Assembly: GCF_000745235.1 (NCBI RefSeq)
Contig: NZ_JQNL01000001.1
Coordinates: 2,872,501 to 2,936,500 of the forward strand
Direction of reading: 5' to 3'
Length of the DNA stretch: 64,000 bases
DNA from: Luteibacter mycovicinus
GTDB taxonomy: Bacteria; Pseudomonadota; Gammaproteobacteria; Xanthomonadales; Rhodanobacteraceae
Positions within the stretch are counted from its first letter, which is position 1. Each line of letters begins with the position of its first letter. Made by a program: the position numbers and the translations under genes. A model generated the notes under the pieces. The model was not told the origin of the DNA, searched no databases, and saw only the letters and a program-made list of their open reading frames with translations. Positions 9,134 to 17,799 of this stretch are shown here, piece after piece.

Positions 9134-9741
9134 TCGGCGGCGCCCGTGCAGTCGATGAGCTCCTTGTCGGTGGCGATGTAGTCGAGCGGGATATCCCACT
9201 CGGCCCTCTCGATACCGTCGAGTTCCTGGAAGTCATACGCCACGCCGACCAGCAGGGGCTGTGCCGGGCGCTTCTGATCGCGCAGGAATTCGAAGCTGCG
9301 GTCATAGTAGCCGCCGCCGAAGCCGAGGCGGTTGCCCTTGCGGTCGAAGCCCAGCAGCGGCACCAGCACGAGGTCCAGCTTCGCGGCCTCGACGACGTGC
9401 CCGGAGGCTTTCGGCTCGGGGATGCCCATTTCGTTGGCCTCGACATCCTCGCCCGTGGTCCACGGTGCGAAGGTCAGACGGCGCTTGCCACCCGACTTGG
9501 TCACGATGGGCAGGTAGAACGTCTGCCCGCGCTCGGCGAGCGGGGCGATGGCCAGGTTCAGCGGCAATTCGCCGCCCGTGGCCCAGTAGCCGGCGACGTG
9601 CTTGTCGGTGAGGAATTCCGGCAGCTGTTCGAGCGAATGGCGCAGACCCTGGGCCGCGGCGACACGCTCGGCCGGCTTCAGCTGGCGTCGGCGCTGGACG
9701 AGGTCGGCTCGAAGTTCGCGTCTCTCGGGGAGCTTTGACAT
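9130..9741 (-). CDS. ygfA: 5-formyltetrahydrofolate cyclo-ligase
   Basis: A 203-residue enzyme that turns 5-formyl-THF into 5,10-methenyl-THF using ATP, recycling a storage or inhibitory folate. The NRLGFGGGYYDR motif that forms the ATP and folate site is intact, as is the closing DIPLD segment. It lies immediately downstream of the 6S RNA gene, the same arrangement as ssrS-ygfA in E. coli, where both come from one transcript. Its stop overlaps the start of the EVE-domain gene by four bases. Confidence 0.95.
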   Translation of the reverse strand: MSKLPERRELRADLVQRRRQLKPAERVAAAQGLRHSLEQLPEFLTDKHVAGYWATGGELPLNLAIAPLAERGQTFYLPIVTKSGGKRRLTFAPWTTGEDVEANEMGIPEPKASGHVVEAAKLDLVLVPLLGFDRKGNRLGFGGGYYDRSFEFLRDQKRPAQPLLVGVAYDFQELDGIERAEWDIPLDYIATDKELIDCTGAAE

Positions 9742-9803
9742 GGGACGATCAGCCGCGGTGGGGGCGCTGACCGGCCCCTGCGGACCGACCGGCTAAATAG
9801 GGA

Positions 9804-9994
9804 GAGGCGTTCTCCGCGATGCCGCTGCGCACCAAACGACCTTGATCCAAAGGATCAGGTGGGAGAGCTAGGCGGCATCAAGGCTTTCCGCACGAAGGCG
9901 GACATGCACAACAGCCACCAAAAGCCGACCCGGGGTCGTATGTAGGAACAAGGCAAATGTAAAGTGCGCTGGCGAACACCGCAGGGAACGCCTG
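9804..9994 (-). ncRNA. ssrS: 6S RNA
   Basis: The 256-base gap between zapA and ygfA holds a 6S-like RNA of about 190 nt on the minus strand. The ends pair: GGCGTTC near the 5' end (9986-9992) with GAACGCC near the 3' end (9806-9812). The adjoining GCGGTGTTCGCCAGCG and GCGGCATCGCGGAG segments match the E. coli 6S closing stem in arrangement. An internal CCTGATCC..GGATCAAGG hairpin resembles the 3' part of E. coli 6S. 6S RNA mimics an open promoter and binds sigma70 RNA polymerase. Exact ends are approximate. Confidence 0.85.
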
Positions 9995-9997
9995 CCG

Positions 9998-10306
9998 TCA
10001 TTTTACCGGTGCGTCGAGCAGACCATCAAGCTTTCTGCGCAAAGCGGCCAGTCCGTCGGTCAGCACCTGTTCCTGCGAGCCGTGCTCCTTTCTGAGCGAA
10101 AGCAGCTCGTGGGCGATGCTGACGGCGGCCAGGACGGCCAGGCGATCGAAGCCAGGCGCCTTGGAATGCGACTTCAGCTCACGCATCTTGCCGTCGAGAA
10201 ACCGGGCGGCGTCGATCAGGCCGTCACGTTCCTCCGGCGCGCACGCGATGTGAAACTCGCGATCGAGCAGGCGCAGGGATACCGGTTCGCTGGCGGTGGC
10301 ATTCAT
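9998..10306 (-). CDS. zapA: Cell division protein ZapA
   Basis: A 102-residue ZapA, which bundles FtsZ filaments at mid-cell. The N-terminal part has the strand-rich ZapA head (around VSLRLLDREFHIACAPEE) followed by a helix with the family pattern DRLAVLAAVSIAHELL and a C-terminal coiled coil. The length is normal. The 6S RNA begins within a few bases of its stop, and a ZapB-like coiled-coil gene lies nine bases upstream, so the division genes and 6S RNA probably share a transcript. Confidence 0.93.
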   Translation of the reverse strand: MNATASEPVSLRLLDREFHIACAPEERDGLIDAARFLDGKMRELKSHSKAPGFDRLAVLAAVSIAHELLSLRKEHGSQEQVLTDGLAALRRKLDGLLDAPVK

Positions 10307-10315
10307 AAGGAGGTA

Positions 10316-10540
10316 TCAGCCCGTGTTCTCGAGCGCCTTGAGGCGCTGGATCATCGCTTCCACGCGGCTGCGCGCCTGTTCATTGCGCGCCATCAGCCCC
10401 GCACGTTCGTTCGCCAGCTGTTCCTGGCTGTGCCGCAGACTGCGGTTTTCCTCGGTAAGACGGCGAACGGTGTCGACGAGCCGGTCGAGCGTGGCGCTCA
10501 GGGCTTCCAGTTCAGTCTTGAAGGCGTCCGGGTTCGTCAT
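10316..10540 (-). CDS. ZapB-like small coiled-coil protein (TIGR02449 type)
   Basis: A 74-residue protein that is nearly all coiled coil (heptad-like Leu/Val spacing from about residue 8 to 71), directly upstream of zapA. Proteins of this type next to zapA are annotated as TIGR02449, and by analogy with E. coli ZapB may link ZapA to other division or chromosome-terminus factors. I chose the ATG at 10540 over longer frames because the extra upstream sequence has no coding character and the short form fits the family length. Confidence 0.8.
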   Translation of the reverse strand: MTNPDAFKTELEALSATLDRLVDTVRRLTEENRSLRHSQEQLANERAGLMARNEQARSRVEAMIQRLKALENTG

Positions 10541-10655
10541 GCGCGGACTATAACAGGACGTTTTCGCGCTGTCGGCAATCCGTGAAGCGGAAGGCAGGCG
10601 CAGCGTGAAGGCGGCTGCATTAGACTGACCGCTCAGTTTCCCAGGAGTATCCGCC

Positions 10656-11222
10656 ATGTCGGCCAACCAGACCGTCGATCCGGAAGAGATCGCCGAACTC
10701 ATCGCCCGCTGCAAGCTGTCCATATCGGTCAGTGAATTTCATGGCTCTCTCGTGGGTTACTTAAGTGCCGGCGGCCGTTTCCCTCACGGCTCCGTGCTGT
10801 CCGCCCTCGAATTCGAGCCCGATCCCGCACCCAATGCGGACGAGCAGGCCATGCTGACCCGGCTGCGTCATCAGACGGAAGAGTGGCTGGCCGACCCCGA
10901 GCTGACCTTTTCGCCGTGGCTTCCCGATGACGACGCACCCGTGCCGGAACGCGCGGAGGGCCTGACCGATTGGGTCCAGGGCTTTCTAGGCGGTTTCGGC
11001 CTCGGCGGCTCGGTCGAAGTCAACCGGGGCATGAGCGATGACGCCAAGGAAGTGCTGCAGGACATGGCCGGCATCGCCACCACGGAGTTCGAGTTCGACG
11101 CGGACGACGACGTCAACGACGAAAGCCTGACCGAGCTCGAAGAATTCGTCCGCGCTGGCGCCATGCTGCTGCACGCCGAACTCAGCCGCGCCTCCCGACC
11201 GGCCAACGACACCCTGCATTGA
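10656..11222 (+). CDS. ygfB: YgfB/UPF0149 family protein
   Basis: A 188-residue UPF0149 protein. Family landmarks are the N-terminal helical region around SVSEFHGSLVGYLSAGG, the central WVQGFLGGFGLGG and the C-terminal acidic helix with EFVRAGAMLL. In Pseudomonas YgfB represses an amidase gene by blocking an anti-terminator; no such target is evident here. An AGGAGT site precedes the ATG. Its stop overlaps the TTG start of pepP, the same ygfB-pepP order as in E. coli. It is divergent from the zapA unit. Confidence 0.93.
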   Translation: MSANQTVDPEEIAELIARCKLSISVSEFHGSLVGYLSAGGRFPHGSVLSALEFEPDPAPNADEQAMLTRLRHQTEEWLADPELTFSPWLPDDDAPVPERAEGLTDWVQGFLGGFGLGGSVEVNRGMSDDAKEVLQDMAGIATTEFEFDADDDVNDESLTELEEFVRAGAMLLHAELSRASRPANDTLH

Positions 11223-12511
11223 TTGCCGCGGCCGAGTACGCCCGGCGGCGCCGGGAGCTGATGCGTATGACCGGTGAGGACGCGGTGGTGATCCTTGCCG
11301 CCGCTCCCGAGCGAATGCGCAATGCCGACGCCCCGTGGCCCTACCGACAGGACTCGGACTTTCATTACCTCACCGGCTTCGATGAGCCGGAAGCCGTGCT
11401 CGCCCTGCTGCCGGGGCGAGCGCACGGCGAGACCGTGCTGTTCTGCCGCGAGCGCGATGCCGAGCGCGAACGCTGGGATGGCGAGCGCATGGGCACCGAT
11501 CGTGCGGCGCGCGAACTTCGTCTGGACGATGCCTTCCCCATCGACGATATCGACGACATCCTTCCGGGGATGATCGAGGGGCGCGCGCGGGTCTACTGCC
11601 ATTTCGGTCAGGAGCCCGACTTCGACGCACGGCTGCTCGCGTGGATGCGTCGTTTACGCACCGCACGTGGCGGCGGTGTGGTGCCGAAAGACCTCGTCGC
11701 GCTCAGCCATCTGCTGCACGACATGCGGCTCTTCAAGTCGAAAGACGAACTGGCATTGATGCGTCGCTCGGCGGAAGTGGCGGGGGCGGCGCACGTCGCG
11801 GCGATGGCGATCGCGCGGCCCGGCGTCGCCGAATACGAAATCGAAGGTGAGATCCTTCGCACGATTCGCGGCAAGGGCGCGTTTCCCGCCTTTCCTCCGA
11901 CGGTGGCTGGTGGCGCCAACGCCTGCATCATGCATTACCAGGCCAATCGTGCGGTTCTGCGCGAGGGCGATCTGCTGCTGATCGACGCCGGCGCGGAAGT
12001 CGATTGCTATGCGTCCGACATCACGCGTACGTTCCCCGTCGGTGGTCGTTTCACGACGGAGCAGCGCGCGCTGTACGAGATCGTGCATGAAGCGCAGCTG
12101 GCGGCGATCGACGCGGTGCGCCCGGGGCGTTCCTTCGCCGATTCGCACGACGCGGCCGTGCGCATTATCGTCGAGGGTCTTTGCGCTGTCGGGATACTCA
12201 AGGGCGGCGCCGACCGCGCGATTGCGGAAGGCAGCTATAAGCCGTACTTCCCGAGCAAGACGGGGCACTGGCTCGGTCTCGATGTCCACGATGTCGGCGA
12301 CTATCGCATCGATGGGGAGCCGCGCATTCTCGAAGAGGGCATGGTCGTCACGGTCGAGCCGGGTATCTACGTGCCGCCTAACGACAAGCGAGTCGATGAG
12401 CGCTGGCGCGGTATCGGTGTCCGCATCGAGGACGATGTGGCGGTCACGAAGGGCTCGCCGGATGTGATGACGGCGATGGTGCCGAAATCACCGGATGCGC
12501 TGGAGCGCTGA
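11219..12511 (+). CDS. pepP: Xaa-Pro aminopeptidase (aminopeptidase P)
   Basis: A 430-residue aminopeptidase P that removes the N-terminal residue before proline, using two metal ions. The N-terminal domain shows YPYRQ-like WPYRQDSDFHYLTGF. The C-terminal pita-bread domain carries the metal ligands in LLIDAGAEVDCYASDITR, GHWLGLDVHD, VTVEPGIY and GVRIEDD. The start is a TTG that overlaps the ygfB stop (TTGA). It is preferred because the EYARRRREL segment just after it matches the E. coli N-terminus and no ATG or GTG lies ahead of it. The ubiH-type genes that follow pepP in E. coli are absent. Confidence 0.95.
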   Translation: MIAAAEYARRRRELMRMTGEDAVVILAAAPERMRNADAPWPYRQDSDFHYLTGFDEPEAVLALLPGRAHGETVLFCRERDAERERWDGERMGTDRAARELRLDDAFPIDDIDDILPGMIEGRARVYCHFGQEPDFDARLLAWMRRLRTARGGGVVPKDLVALSHLLHDMRLFKSKDELALMRRSAEVAGAAHVAAMAIARPGVAEYEIEGEILRTIRGKGAFPAFPPTVAGGANACIMHYQANRAVLREGDLLLIDAGAEVDCYASDITRTFPVGGRFTTEQRALYEIVHEAQLAAIDAVRPGRSFADSHDAAVRIIVEGLCAVGILKGGADRAIAEGSYKPYFPSKTGHWLGLDVHDVGDYRIDGEPRILEEGMVVTVEPGIYVPPNDKRVDERWRGIGVRIEDDVAVTKGSPDVMTAMVPKSPDALER

Positions 12512-12607
12512 CCAACCGCGGGCGTGGCTTACGTGGCCAGAGCGTTTGCGCCCGTAACGACGCAGGCGCGGCCGATGCCGTTAAAAAAGGTAAATGTCGA
12601 GTATGGA

Positions 12608-12627
12608 CAGGCCGCATATGCGGCCTG
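12608..12627. promoter_or_regulatory. Perfect 20-bp palindrome upstream of the amidase gene
   Basis: A perfect inverted repeat centred at 12617/12618 (arms CAGGCCGCAT / ATGCGGCCTG). It is flanked on both sides by an ATGTCGA direct repeat (12594-12600 and 12634-12640). It lies just ahead of the preferred amidase start, so it may be an operator or a leader-RNA hairpin. A role as pepP terminator is possible but there is no T-run. Confidence 0.5.
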
Positions 12628-12641
12628 CCAGGAATGTCGAC

Positions 12642-14177
12642 ATGCATCACTTTTATTGGGCCTTCCGCTCGACCCTCCGCAAGAAAGTTATTTGCGCATT
12701 CATGATTTCTGGATTGCTTGTAGCTTCTCCCTCATTTGCCCAGGACCAGATCCCACCCTCAACTCCGCTGACCGACGTGCAGTGGCAGCAGCTTGAGAAA
12801 GCAATAGGCGAGCGAGTCAACGAGATAGCCAACAGCCGCGAGTTTTTCGAAGAGGTCACCCGGCCTGTGACTATCCGGGCCTCCCTGGATCGTTCTTCAA
12901 ACTCCGTGATCCTCGAGCTTGATGAGAGCTTCGGTCGTTATGTCGGTGGATTGGAGCTCGAGGACATGCAGGGTTGGATAAGGACCGGCCTCGAAGATCT
13001 GACTGATAAAATTCCTGGATTTACTTTCGTAGACTGGAGAATTGGCGGTCGAGATATGGACTATTGGTTCAATAAAGCCGTCCCCCTCACGAATACCGTC
13101 ACTCCATCCCAGACAATGCAGCGTGCCGACGCTGATCAGGCCGCAAAGGTAGTAGTCGCTGCGGGTCATGGTGCGTACCTTCATGGGAAATATGGCTGGA
13201 CCATGCAGCGCGAACGCATAAATGGGGTGCTCGAAGACGAAATAACTCAGGATTTTGCTGAGTATCTTGCTCAGTTCGTTGCGCCAAGTGGTGTGGAGGC
13301 GGTGAGGGTTCGTGGTGGCCGAGTCAGCTTGGTGCACGAACCTAGCGGTCTGCCATGGCGGAGTGTCGCTGCCAGGTACTTTCTCGAAAACTGGAGGCCG
13401 GAGAATCCGGAAATCTGGGGTACGAGTCCAGAAGACAAAGATCCGCAGCGGGAGCGATTTCAAGACATCAGAAGTCGACCGCTGTACGCCAACTTCATTG
13501 GTGCTGACGCTGTGGTCCATATCCATACGAACGCTAGCGCGCCATCCGCCACGGGCACCCGAGTCATCGTGCATCCCGGGCGAGAGAAGGACCAAAAGCT
13601 AGCGGAGCTGACGCTTTGCAGTATGAAGGAATCGTTCGGATCCGACCCCCGATACGCAAGCTACTCGGTATCACGTGCACCGACGGGCGATCCTTCAAAA
13701 GGTGAAAATCGATACGCCAAGGTTCCCTCGAGGATCGTGGAAGTAGGCTTCCACACCAATACGAACGATGCGAAGCTTCTGCAGGAGCGGGACTTTCAAA
13801 GGCTCTCAATGAGAGGCGTTGCAAAAGGATTGCGGCTATTTCGGGATGGCGCGTCGTGCGCTCCTTTCCTGGTCCAAGAGCAGCCCCCCTTTACCGCAAA
13901 CCTTGGAAAGGATGCTTGGATGTCTGTTTCACTTTCCGGGAATCCCGTCTACCCCGTCGATATCAGGGCGACGCAACTTCATTGCGGGCAGGTGAAGTGT
14001 CGCACCAAGGCTAAGATGGTGCACAGCAAGAAGGAAGCTGACGCCTATCGTTTCAATCATTTGTGCTGGCGCGGCGACGAGAAGGGGCCCGTCGAATTCA
14101 CCGTCGAGGCTCGGGATCTCGATGGCGTGTGGACGCCGTCGGTCACGTACCAGGTAAAGTGTGTAAAGCCCGGTTGA
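12642..14177 (+). CDS. Secreted N-acetylmuramoyl-L-alanine amidase (amidase_3 type)
   Basis: A 511-residue exported protein with a signal peptide of about 34 residues (basic start, hydrophobic core, cut after FAQ). The zinc amidase_3 signature appears in order: AAGHGAY, a Glu/Arg-rich stretch, HIHTNAS (in place of SIHAN), and RIVEVGFHTN (in place of VEVGFISN). It should cleave the lactyl-Ala bond of peptidoglycan in the periplasm. About 200 residues before the catalytic domain and about 100 after it, the latter with several Cys, match no family I recognise. An upstream in-frame ATG at 12594 is possible, but 12642 gives a cleaner signal peptide and leaves the palindrome untranslated. The gene is much more AT-rich than its neighbours. 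Confidence 0.75.
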   Translation: MHHFYWAFRSTLRKKVICAFMISGLLVASPSFAQDQIPPSTPLTDVQWQQLEKAIGERVNEIANSREFFEEVTRPVTIRASLDRSSNSVILELDESFGRYVGGLELEDMQGWIRTGLEDLTDKIPGFTFVDWRIGGRDMDYWFNKAVPLTNTVTPSQTMQRADADQAAKVVVAAGHGAYLHGKYGWTMQRERINGVLEDEITQDFAEYLAQFVAPSGVEAVRVRGGRVSLVHEPSGLPWRSVAARYFLENWRPENPEIWGTSPEDKDPQRERFQDIRSRPLYANFIGADAVVHIHTNASAPSATGTRVIVHPGREKDQKLAELTLCSMKESFGSDPRYASYSVSRAPTGDPSKGENRYAKVPSRIVEVGFHTNTNDAKLLQERDFQRLSMRGVAKGLRLFRDGASCAPFLVQEQPPFTANLGKDAWMSVSLSGNPVYPVDIRATQLHCGQVKCRTKAKMVHSKKEADAYRFNHLCWRGDEKGPVEFTVEARDLDGVWTPSVTYQVKCVKPG

Positions 14178-14271
14178 AATCCGGGGCATCGGCATGAGCC
14201 GACGGAGACGATCTGCTCGTGCCCTGTCGGGGTTATCCTTCCGCTTTCCTACAGGCGCAAGCGTATCCCGA

Positions 14272-15342
14272 ATGACGCAGAACACAGTGCGCTATGGTTC
14301 CGTCGATGTCCTTCGAGGCCTCACCGTCGCGGCCATGCTTCTGGTTAACGACCCCGGCGACTGGGGCCACGTCTGGTGGCCGCTCGAACACGCCGAATGG
14401 AACGGCTGCACACCCACCGATCTGGTCTTCCCGCTGTTTCTCTTCATTGTCGGCGTATCGATCGCGCTGGCGATCGTGCCGCGTGTCGAAGCTGGCGCCG
14501 TGCAGTCGCCGATCCGCGATGCCGCCCTTCGCCGTGGGCTGCGTATCGTCGGCCTGGGCTTGGCGCTGAACGTGGTCGCATGGCTCGCCATTCCGGAGGC
14601 GCACCTACGTTTTCCGGGAGTTCTCCAGCGGATCGGCATCTGCTTCGCTTTCGCTTCGTTGCTCGCGATCTACGCACGGGCAGTGACCCGGGACATCGTC
14701 TGGGTTGGATTGCTCGTTCTGTACGGGGCGCTGTTGCTCGCCGGTGGCATGTCGCCGTGGACAAACTGGGCCAGTAAGCTAGACAGTACGGTGTTCGGTC
14801 CGTTCGTTTACGTCATCGATCCCGCGACGGGGCGTGGTCACGATCCGGAGGGCTTGCTTGCGACGCTTCCGTCGCTGGCGACCACGTTGATCGGCATGCG
14901 CGCCGGGGCGTGGTTGCGCACGGGCGCGCTGCGAAAGCTGCTTGTGGCCGCCGTCGTATTCGCTGCGGCGGGCTGGCTTCTGCAAGGGATCTGGCCGTTC
15001 AACAAGAACCTGTGGACACCGAGCTATGTCCTGTGGACCGCCGGGGTGTCGTTCGCACTGTTGTCCCTGGCTCACGTGCTGGTGGATCGGCGTGGCTGGC
15101 GCCTTCCAGGCCGAGCCTTTGGCAAGAACGCCATCGCGGCTTACGCGGGTTCCGGGTTGATGGTTTACCTGTTGATCGCCCTGGGTGTCACGGCGCCCCT
15201 GTACCGCATCGCTTTTGCGTCGTGGATGACGCCGCTGTTCGGCCCGTATGTTCCTTCGGCGGCGTGGGGTGTGGTGTTCGTGACGATCTGGTGGGGTGTC
15301 GTGCGCTGGATGGACCGGCGCGGGATCTATCTGAAGGTGTAG
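14272..15342 (+). CDS. NagX-like membrane acyltransferase (DUF1624/DUF5009, HGSNAT-like)
   Basis: A 356-residue multi-pass membrane protein (about ten hydrophobic segments). It opens with the family hallmark VDVLRGLTVAAMLLVN, followed by WNGCTPTDLVFPLFLFIVGVS and FPGVLQRIGICF. These are shared by heparan-alpha-glucosaminide acetyltransferase relatives and by NagX of xanthomonads, which is linked to N-acetylglucosamine use. No other chitin or GlcNAc genes are nearby, so the substrate here is unknown. The ATG at 14272 places the conserved RGL motif at the usual distance from the N-terminus. Its stop codon abuts a REP-like palindromic cluster. Confidence 0.82.
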   Translation: MTQNTVRYGSVDVLRGLTVAAMLLVNDPGDWGHVWWPLEHAEWNGCTPTDLVFPLFLFIVGVSIALAIVPRVEAGAVQSPIRDAALRRGLRIVGLGLALNVVAWLAIPEAHLRFPGVLQRIGICFAFASLLAIYARAVTRDIVWVGLLVLYGALLLAGGMSPWTNWASKLDSTVFGPFVYVIDPATGRGHDPEGLLATLPSLATTLIGMRAGAWLRTGALRKLLVAAVVFAAAGWLLQGIWPFNKNLWTPSYVLWTAGVSFALLSLAHVLVDRRGWRLPGRAFGKNAIAAYAGSGLMVYLLIALGVTAPLYRIAFASWMTPLFGPYVPSAAWGVVFVTIWWGVVRWMDRRGIYLKV

Positions 15343-15386
15343 CGCGCGACCGTCGTGCGGTCGCGCGCAGGCGCGCTCCTACAGGA
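15342..15386. repeat. REP-like element between convergent genes
   Basis: A perfect 11-base inverted repeat (15342-15352 and 15358-15368) runs into a reverse-oriented CCTGTAGGAGCGCGCC..GCGCGCGA element. It fills the gap between convergent nagX-like and pepQ genes and probably ends both transcripts. The TAG of the repeat's GTAGGAGC core is the pepQ stop codon. Confidence 0.65.
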
Positions 15387-16698
15387 GGGCGAAGGCGTCG
15401 CGGGTCAGGTTTTCCGGCTCGCTCGCGGTGCAGACCACGTCGTCTTCGATGCGGATGCCGCCGTATTTGCGGAAGGCGTCGACCCTGGCCCAGTCGATGT
15501 CGCCCGAGAACGGCTTGTCCTTTAGTTCGGCCAGCAGCATGTCGATGAAGTAGATGCCCGGCTCGATGGTGACGACCATCCCGGCTTCGAGTTTGCGCGT
15601 CAGACGAAGATACGGATGACCTTCGGGCTTGGCGATCGTGCCACCCGTCTCAGCCGCCTGGAAGCCGCCGACGTCGTGCACCTGCATGCCGATGCCGTGA
15701 CCCAGCCCGTGCGGGAAGAAGGCGGACGATACACCCGATTCGACCGCGCTCTCGGCGCTCATGCGAATGAAGCCGTGCTCACGCAAGACGCCCGCGAGCA
15801 CGTGGTGTGCATGGACATGCAACTCCGGATAGCTCTGCCCCGCACGGACCCTGGCGACGAACGATTGCTCGGCGGCATCGACGGAATCGATCAGTGCCTG
15901 GAATTCACCCGCGTTCTTGCCTGCATACGTGCGGGTGATGTCGCTGGCGTAGCCGGAGGCGCTGGCACCGGCGTCGATCAGGAACGAGCGGCTGTCGGCC
16001 GGCGCGCTGCGGTCGAAGTTCGTGTAATGCAGGACGGCGCCGTGCTCGTTGAGCCCGACGATGCTGGCGTAAGGCAGCTCCGCGTCGAGCTGGCCGACGG
16101 CGGCCAGGTAGGCCTGATGGATGCCCAGTTCGCCGGCGCCTTCCCGGAAGGCACGCTCGGCGGCGCGGTGACCACGCGTGCCCCGACGGCTGGCCTCACG
16201 CATGAGTTCGAGTTCGTACGGCGTCTTGAACGCGCGGTGATAGTGCAGGTGGTCGATGACCTCGGGCGGGTTGTTCGCCACGATCTCCTGGAGGCCGCAA
16301 TGCTGATCGCCGATCACCGCGCTGCGTGCGAGTCCCGGCAGTTCGGCGATGGCGTCGGCCGCTTTACGCACGACGACGATGTCGAAGTGGTCGACCCAGT
16401 AACCGGTCGGCGCTTCGGGCACCACGTGCCAGTAGTCACGCGGCTGCAGGAAGACCAGCTTCGGTTTTTCGCCCGGGGTGTAGACCAGCCAGCTACCCGG
16501 CGCGTCGACCAGTGGCAGCCAGTGCTTGAAGTGCGGATTGACGATGAACGGGTAGTCCTGGTCGTCCAGGAACTTGGTGATCGGCCGGCCGGCGGGCACC
16601 ACCAGATGCTCGAAGCCGCCGCGCGCCAGGGCGGTGTCGGTGCGCTCGCGCAGGGTCGCGAGGTGCTGGGGGTAAAGCGCGGCAAGCGCGTCGTTCAT
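15379..16698 (-). CDS. pepQ: Xaa-Pro dipeptidase
   Basis: A 439-residue prolidase that splits X-Pro dipeptides with a dinuclear metal centre. It has the PepQ N-terminal domain with NPHFKHWLPL and the C-terminal pita-bread metal ligands in FLIDAGASASGYASDITRTY, FPHGLGHGIGMQVHD, VVTIEPGIYF and GIRIEDD. The length matches E. coli PepQ (443 aa). The ATG at 16698 is chosen over one ten codons upstream because it matches the family start and has a GGAG site at suitable distance. Its stop codon is supplied by a REP-like element. Confidence 0.95.
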   Translation of the reverse strand: MNDALAALYPQHLATLRERTDTALARGGFEHLVVPAGRPITKFLDDQDYPFIVNPHFKHWLPLVDAPGSWLVYTPGEKPKLVFLQPRDYWHVVPEAPTGYWVDHFDIVVVRKAADAIAELPGLARSAVIGDQHCGLQEIVANNPPEVIDHLHYHRAFKTPYELELMREASRRGTRGHRAAERAFREGAGELGIHQAYLAAVGQLDAELPYASIVGLNEHGAVLHYTNFDRSAPADSRSFLIDAGASASGYASDITRTYAGKNAGEFQALIDSVDAAEQSFVARVRAGQSYPELHVHAHHVLAGVLREHGFIRMSAESAVESGVSSAFFPHGLGHGIGMQVHDVGGFQAAETGGTIAKPEGHPYLRLTRKLEAGMVVTIEPGIYFIDMLLAELKDKPFSGDIDWARVDAFRKYGGIRIEDDVVCTASEPENLTRDAFALL

Positions 16699-16778
16699 CG
16701 TGATCTCCGGGGAAGGGGAGTGGGACAAACGTCAATGGTGCGCCTCCGTGCGCACCTAGCCAACCCCGGGGAGCGCTA

Positions 16779-17435
16779 TCAGCCCCGGGCGAAGACCACG
16801 GCGTAGTCGCTGGCCAGATCGCCAAGCCGGTGGCGGAGCAGCGTCGCCGCGTGATCGGCGCCCGCGCCGGTGAGGGACCGCACATGGGCGCCGTAGAGGG
16901 TGATGGCGAAATGGCCCACCGCGAAGTCGTGACCGGGGGAGCGCCACTGGGTCAGCGGGGTCCAGTTGGCGCAGGAGGGGCAGGCCACGTAGGCGGAATC
17001 GGGCGCTTCGCACCACACCGCCAGGGCTTCCTCGAGGGCTTCGCTGCCATCGTCGCCGGGCGCGAGCGGCTGATTGCATTCGGGGCAGCGGATGCAGAAG
17101 CTGCCGTCATAGGGGCAGAAAATGCCATTCTCACGGCCACCGTCGATCAGTACGGCGCCGCCCGTGCCGTCCTCACGCCAGCGATGACCGCTGGCATGCA
17201 GGCCGATCGCACGCACGCCGCTCTCGGCGAACAGCGGATCGTCGAGCACGGGGAAAGAGGGGTCGGACGGGTTCGATGGCAGCGGCGCGATACTGCCTTC
17301 GCCGACCAGGCGGCGATACAGCTCGACGGCGGCGGCCGCGGCATCGTCGCGTTCGAGTTCGGTATCGACCAGGATCGTGGTGGCGTCGCTCATAAGGAGC
17401 GATGTTGACTCTCCGCGCGGGGCGTCGTAAAGCAT
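16779..17435 (-). CDS. Conserved hypothetical protein with zinc-ribbon cysteine pairs
   Basis: A 218-residue cytoplasmic protein I cannot assign a function. A cysteine cluster (CPYDGSFC, CPEC and, about 40 residues later, CPSC) looks like a zinc ribbon in the middle. The C-terminus has a conserved-looking GHFAITLYGAHVRSLTGAGAD segment. It sits downstream of a PilZ gene and a DUF1631 gene on the same strand, 16 bases after the PilZ stop. That suggests, but does not prove, a link to c-di-GMP signalling. The start at 17435 is chosen for a GGAG site ten bases upstream; an ATG at 17393 lacks one. Confidence 0.65.
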   Translation of the reverse strand: MLYDAPRGESTSLLMSDATTILVDTELERDDAAAAAVELYRRLVGEGSIAPLPSNPSDPSFPVLDDPLFAESGVRAIGLHASGHRWREDGTGGAVLIDGGRENGIFCPYDGSFCIRCPECNQPLAPGDDGSEALEEALAVWCEAPDSAYVACPSCANWTPLTQWRSPGHDFAVGHFAITLYGAHVRSLTGAGADHAATLLRHRLGDLASDYAVVFARG

Positions 17436-17451
17436 GGACAAATGGCTCCGT

Positions 17452-17799
17452 TCAGTCCGGTGGCGGTCCGATCCACTCGTCGATGGCGCGGACGTCGTCG
17501 TCGCTCGCGGCCACGATGCGGTAGCCGGACCAGAACTGGCCGGCGGCGGCCGCCGGTTCGTGCCACTGTTCCTGGAGGCCGATCTCGACGCGATGCTCGC
17601 CATGCTGGGCGCCCGGCAGCATGAAAGCCACCTGGTGGACGGCACCGCTGCGCGGCGCATGAGGGCCCAGCAGCATCAGTCCCGTGGCCGAGAGATTGCC
17701 GAGCTGGCCGATCACGCGCTCGGTCATGACGTCCACGATCGGTATGGGTGAAGTGGCTCGCTTGCGCGGTGCGCGACGTTGTTCGAAATCGCGGTTCAT
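17452..17799 (-). CDS. PilZ domain protein (putative c-di-GMP receptor)
   Basis: A 115-residue single PilZ domain. The N-terminal arginine-rich stretch RRAPRKRA provides the RxxxR-type c-di-GMP ligand, and NLSATG corresponds to the (D/N)xSxxG motif, followed by the beta-barrel strands. Both halves of the binding motif are present, so it may truly bind c-di-GMP. Its start overlaps the stop of the DUF1631 gene by four bases (ATGA), so the two are coupled. Confidence 0.85.
   Translation of the reverse strand: MNRDFEQRRAPRKRATSPIPIVDVMTERVIGQLGNLSATGLMLLGPHAPRSGAVHQVAFMLPGAQHGEHRVEIGLQEQWHEPAAAAGQFWSGYRIVAASDDDVRAIDEWIGPPPD

Noticed and set aside
16737-16756. GGTGCGC/GCGCACC hairpin between pepQ and the zinc-ribbon gene
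   Set aside because: Only seven bases per arm and no T-run; too weak to call a terminator.
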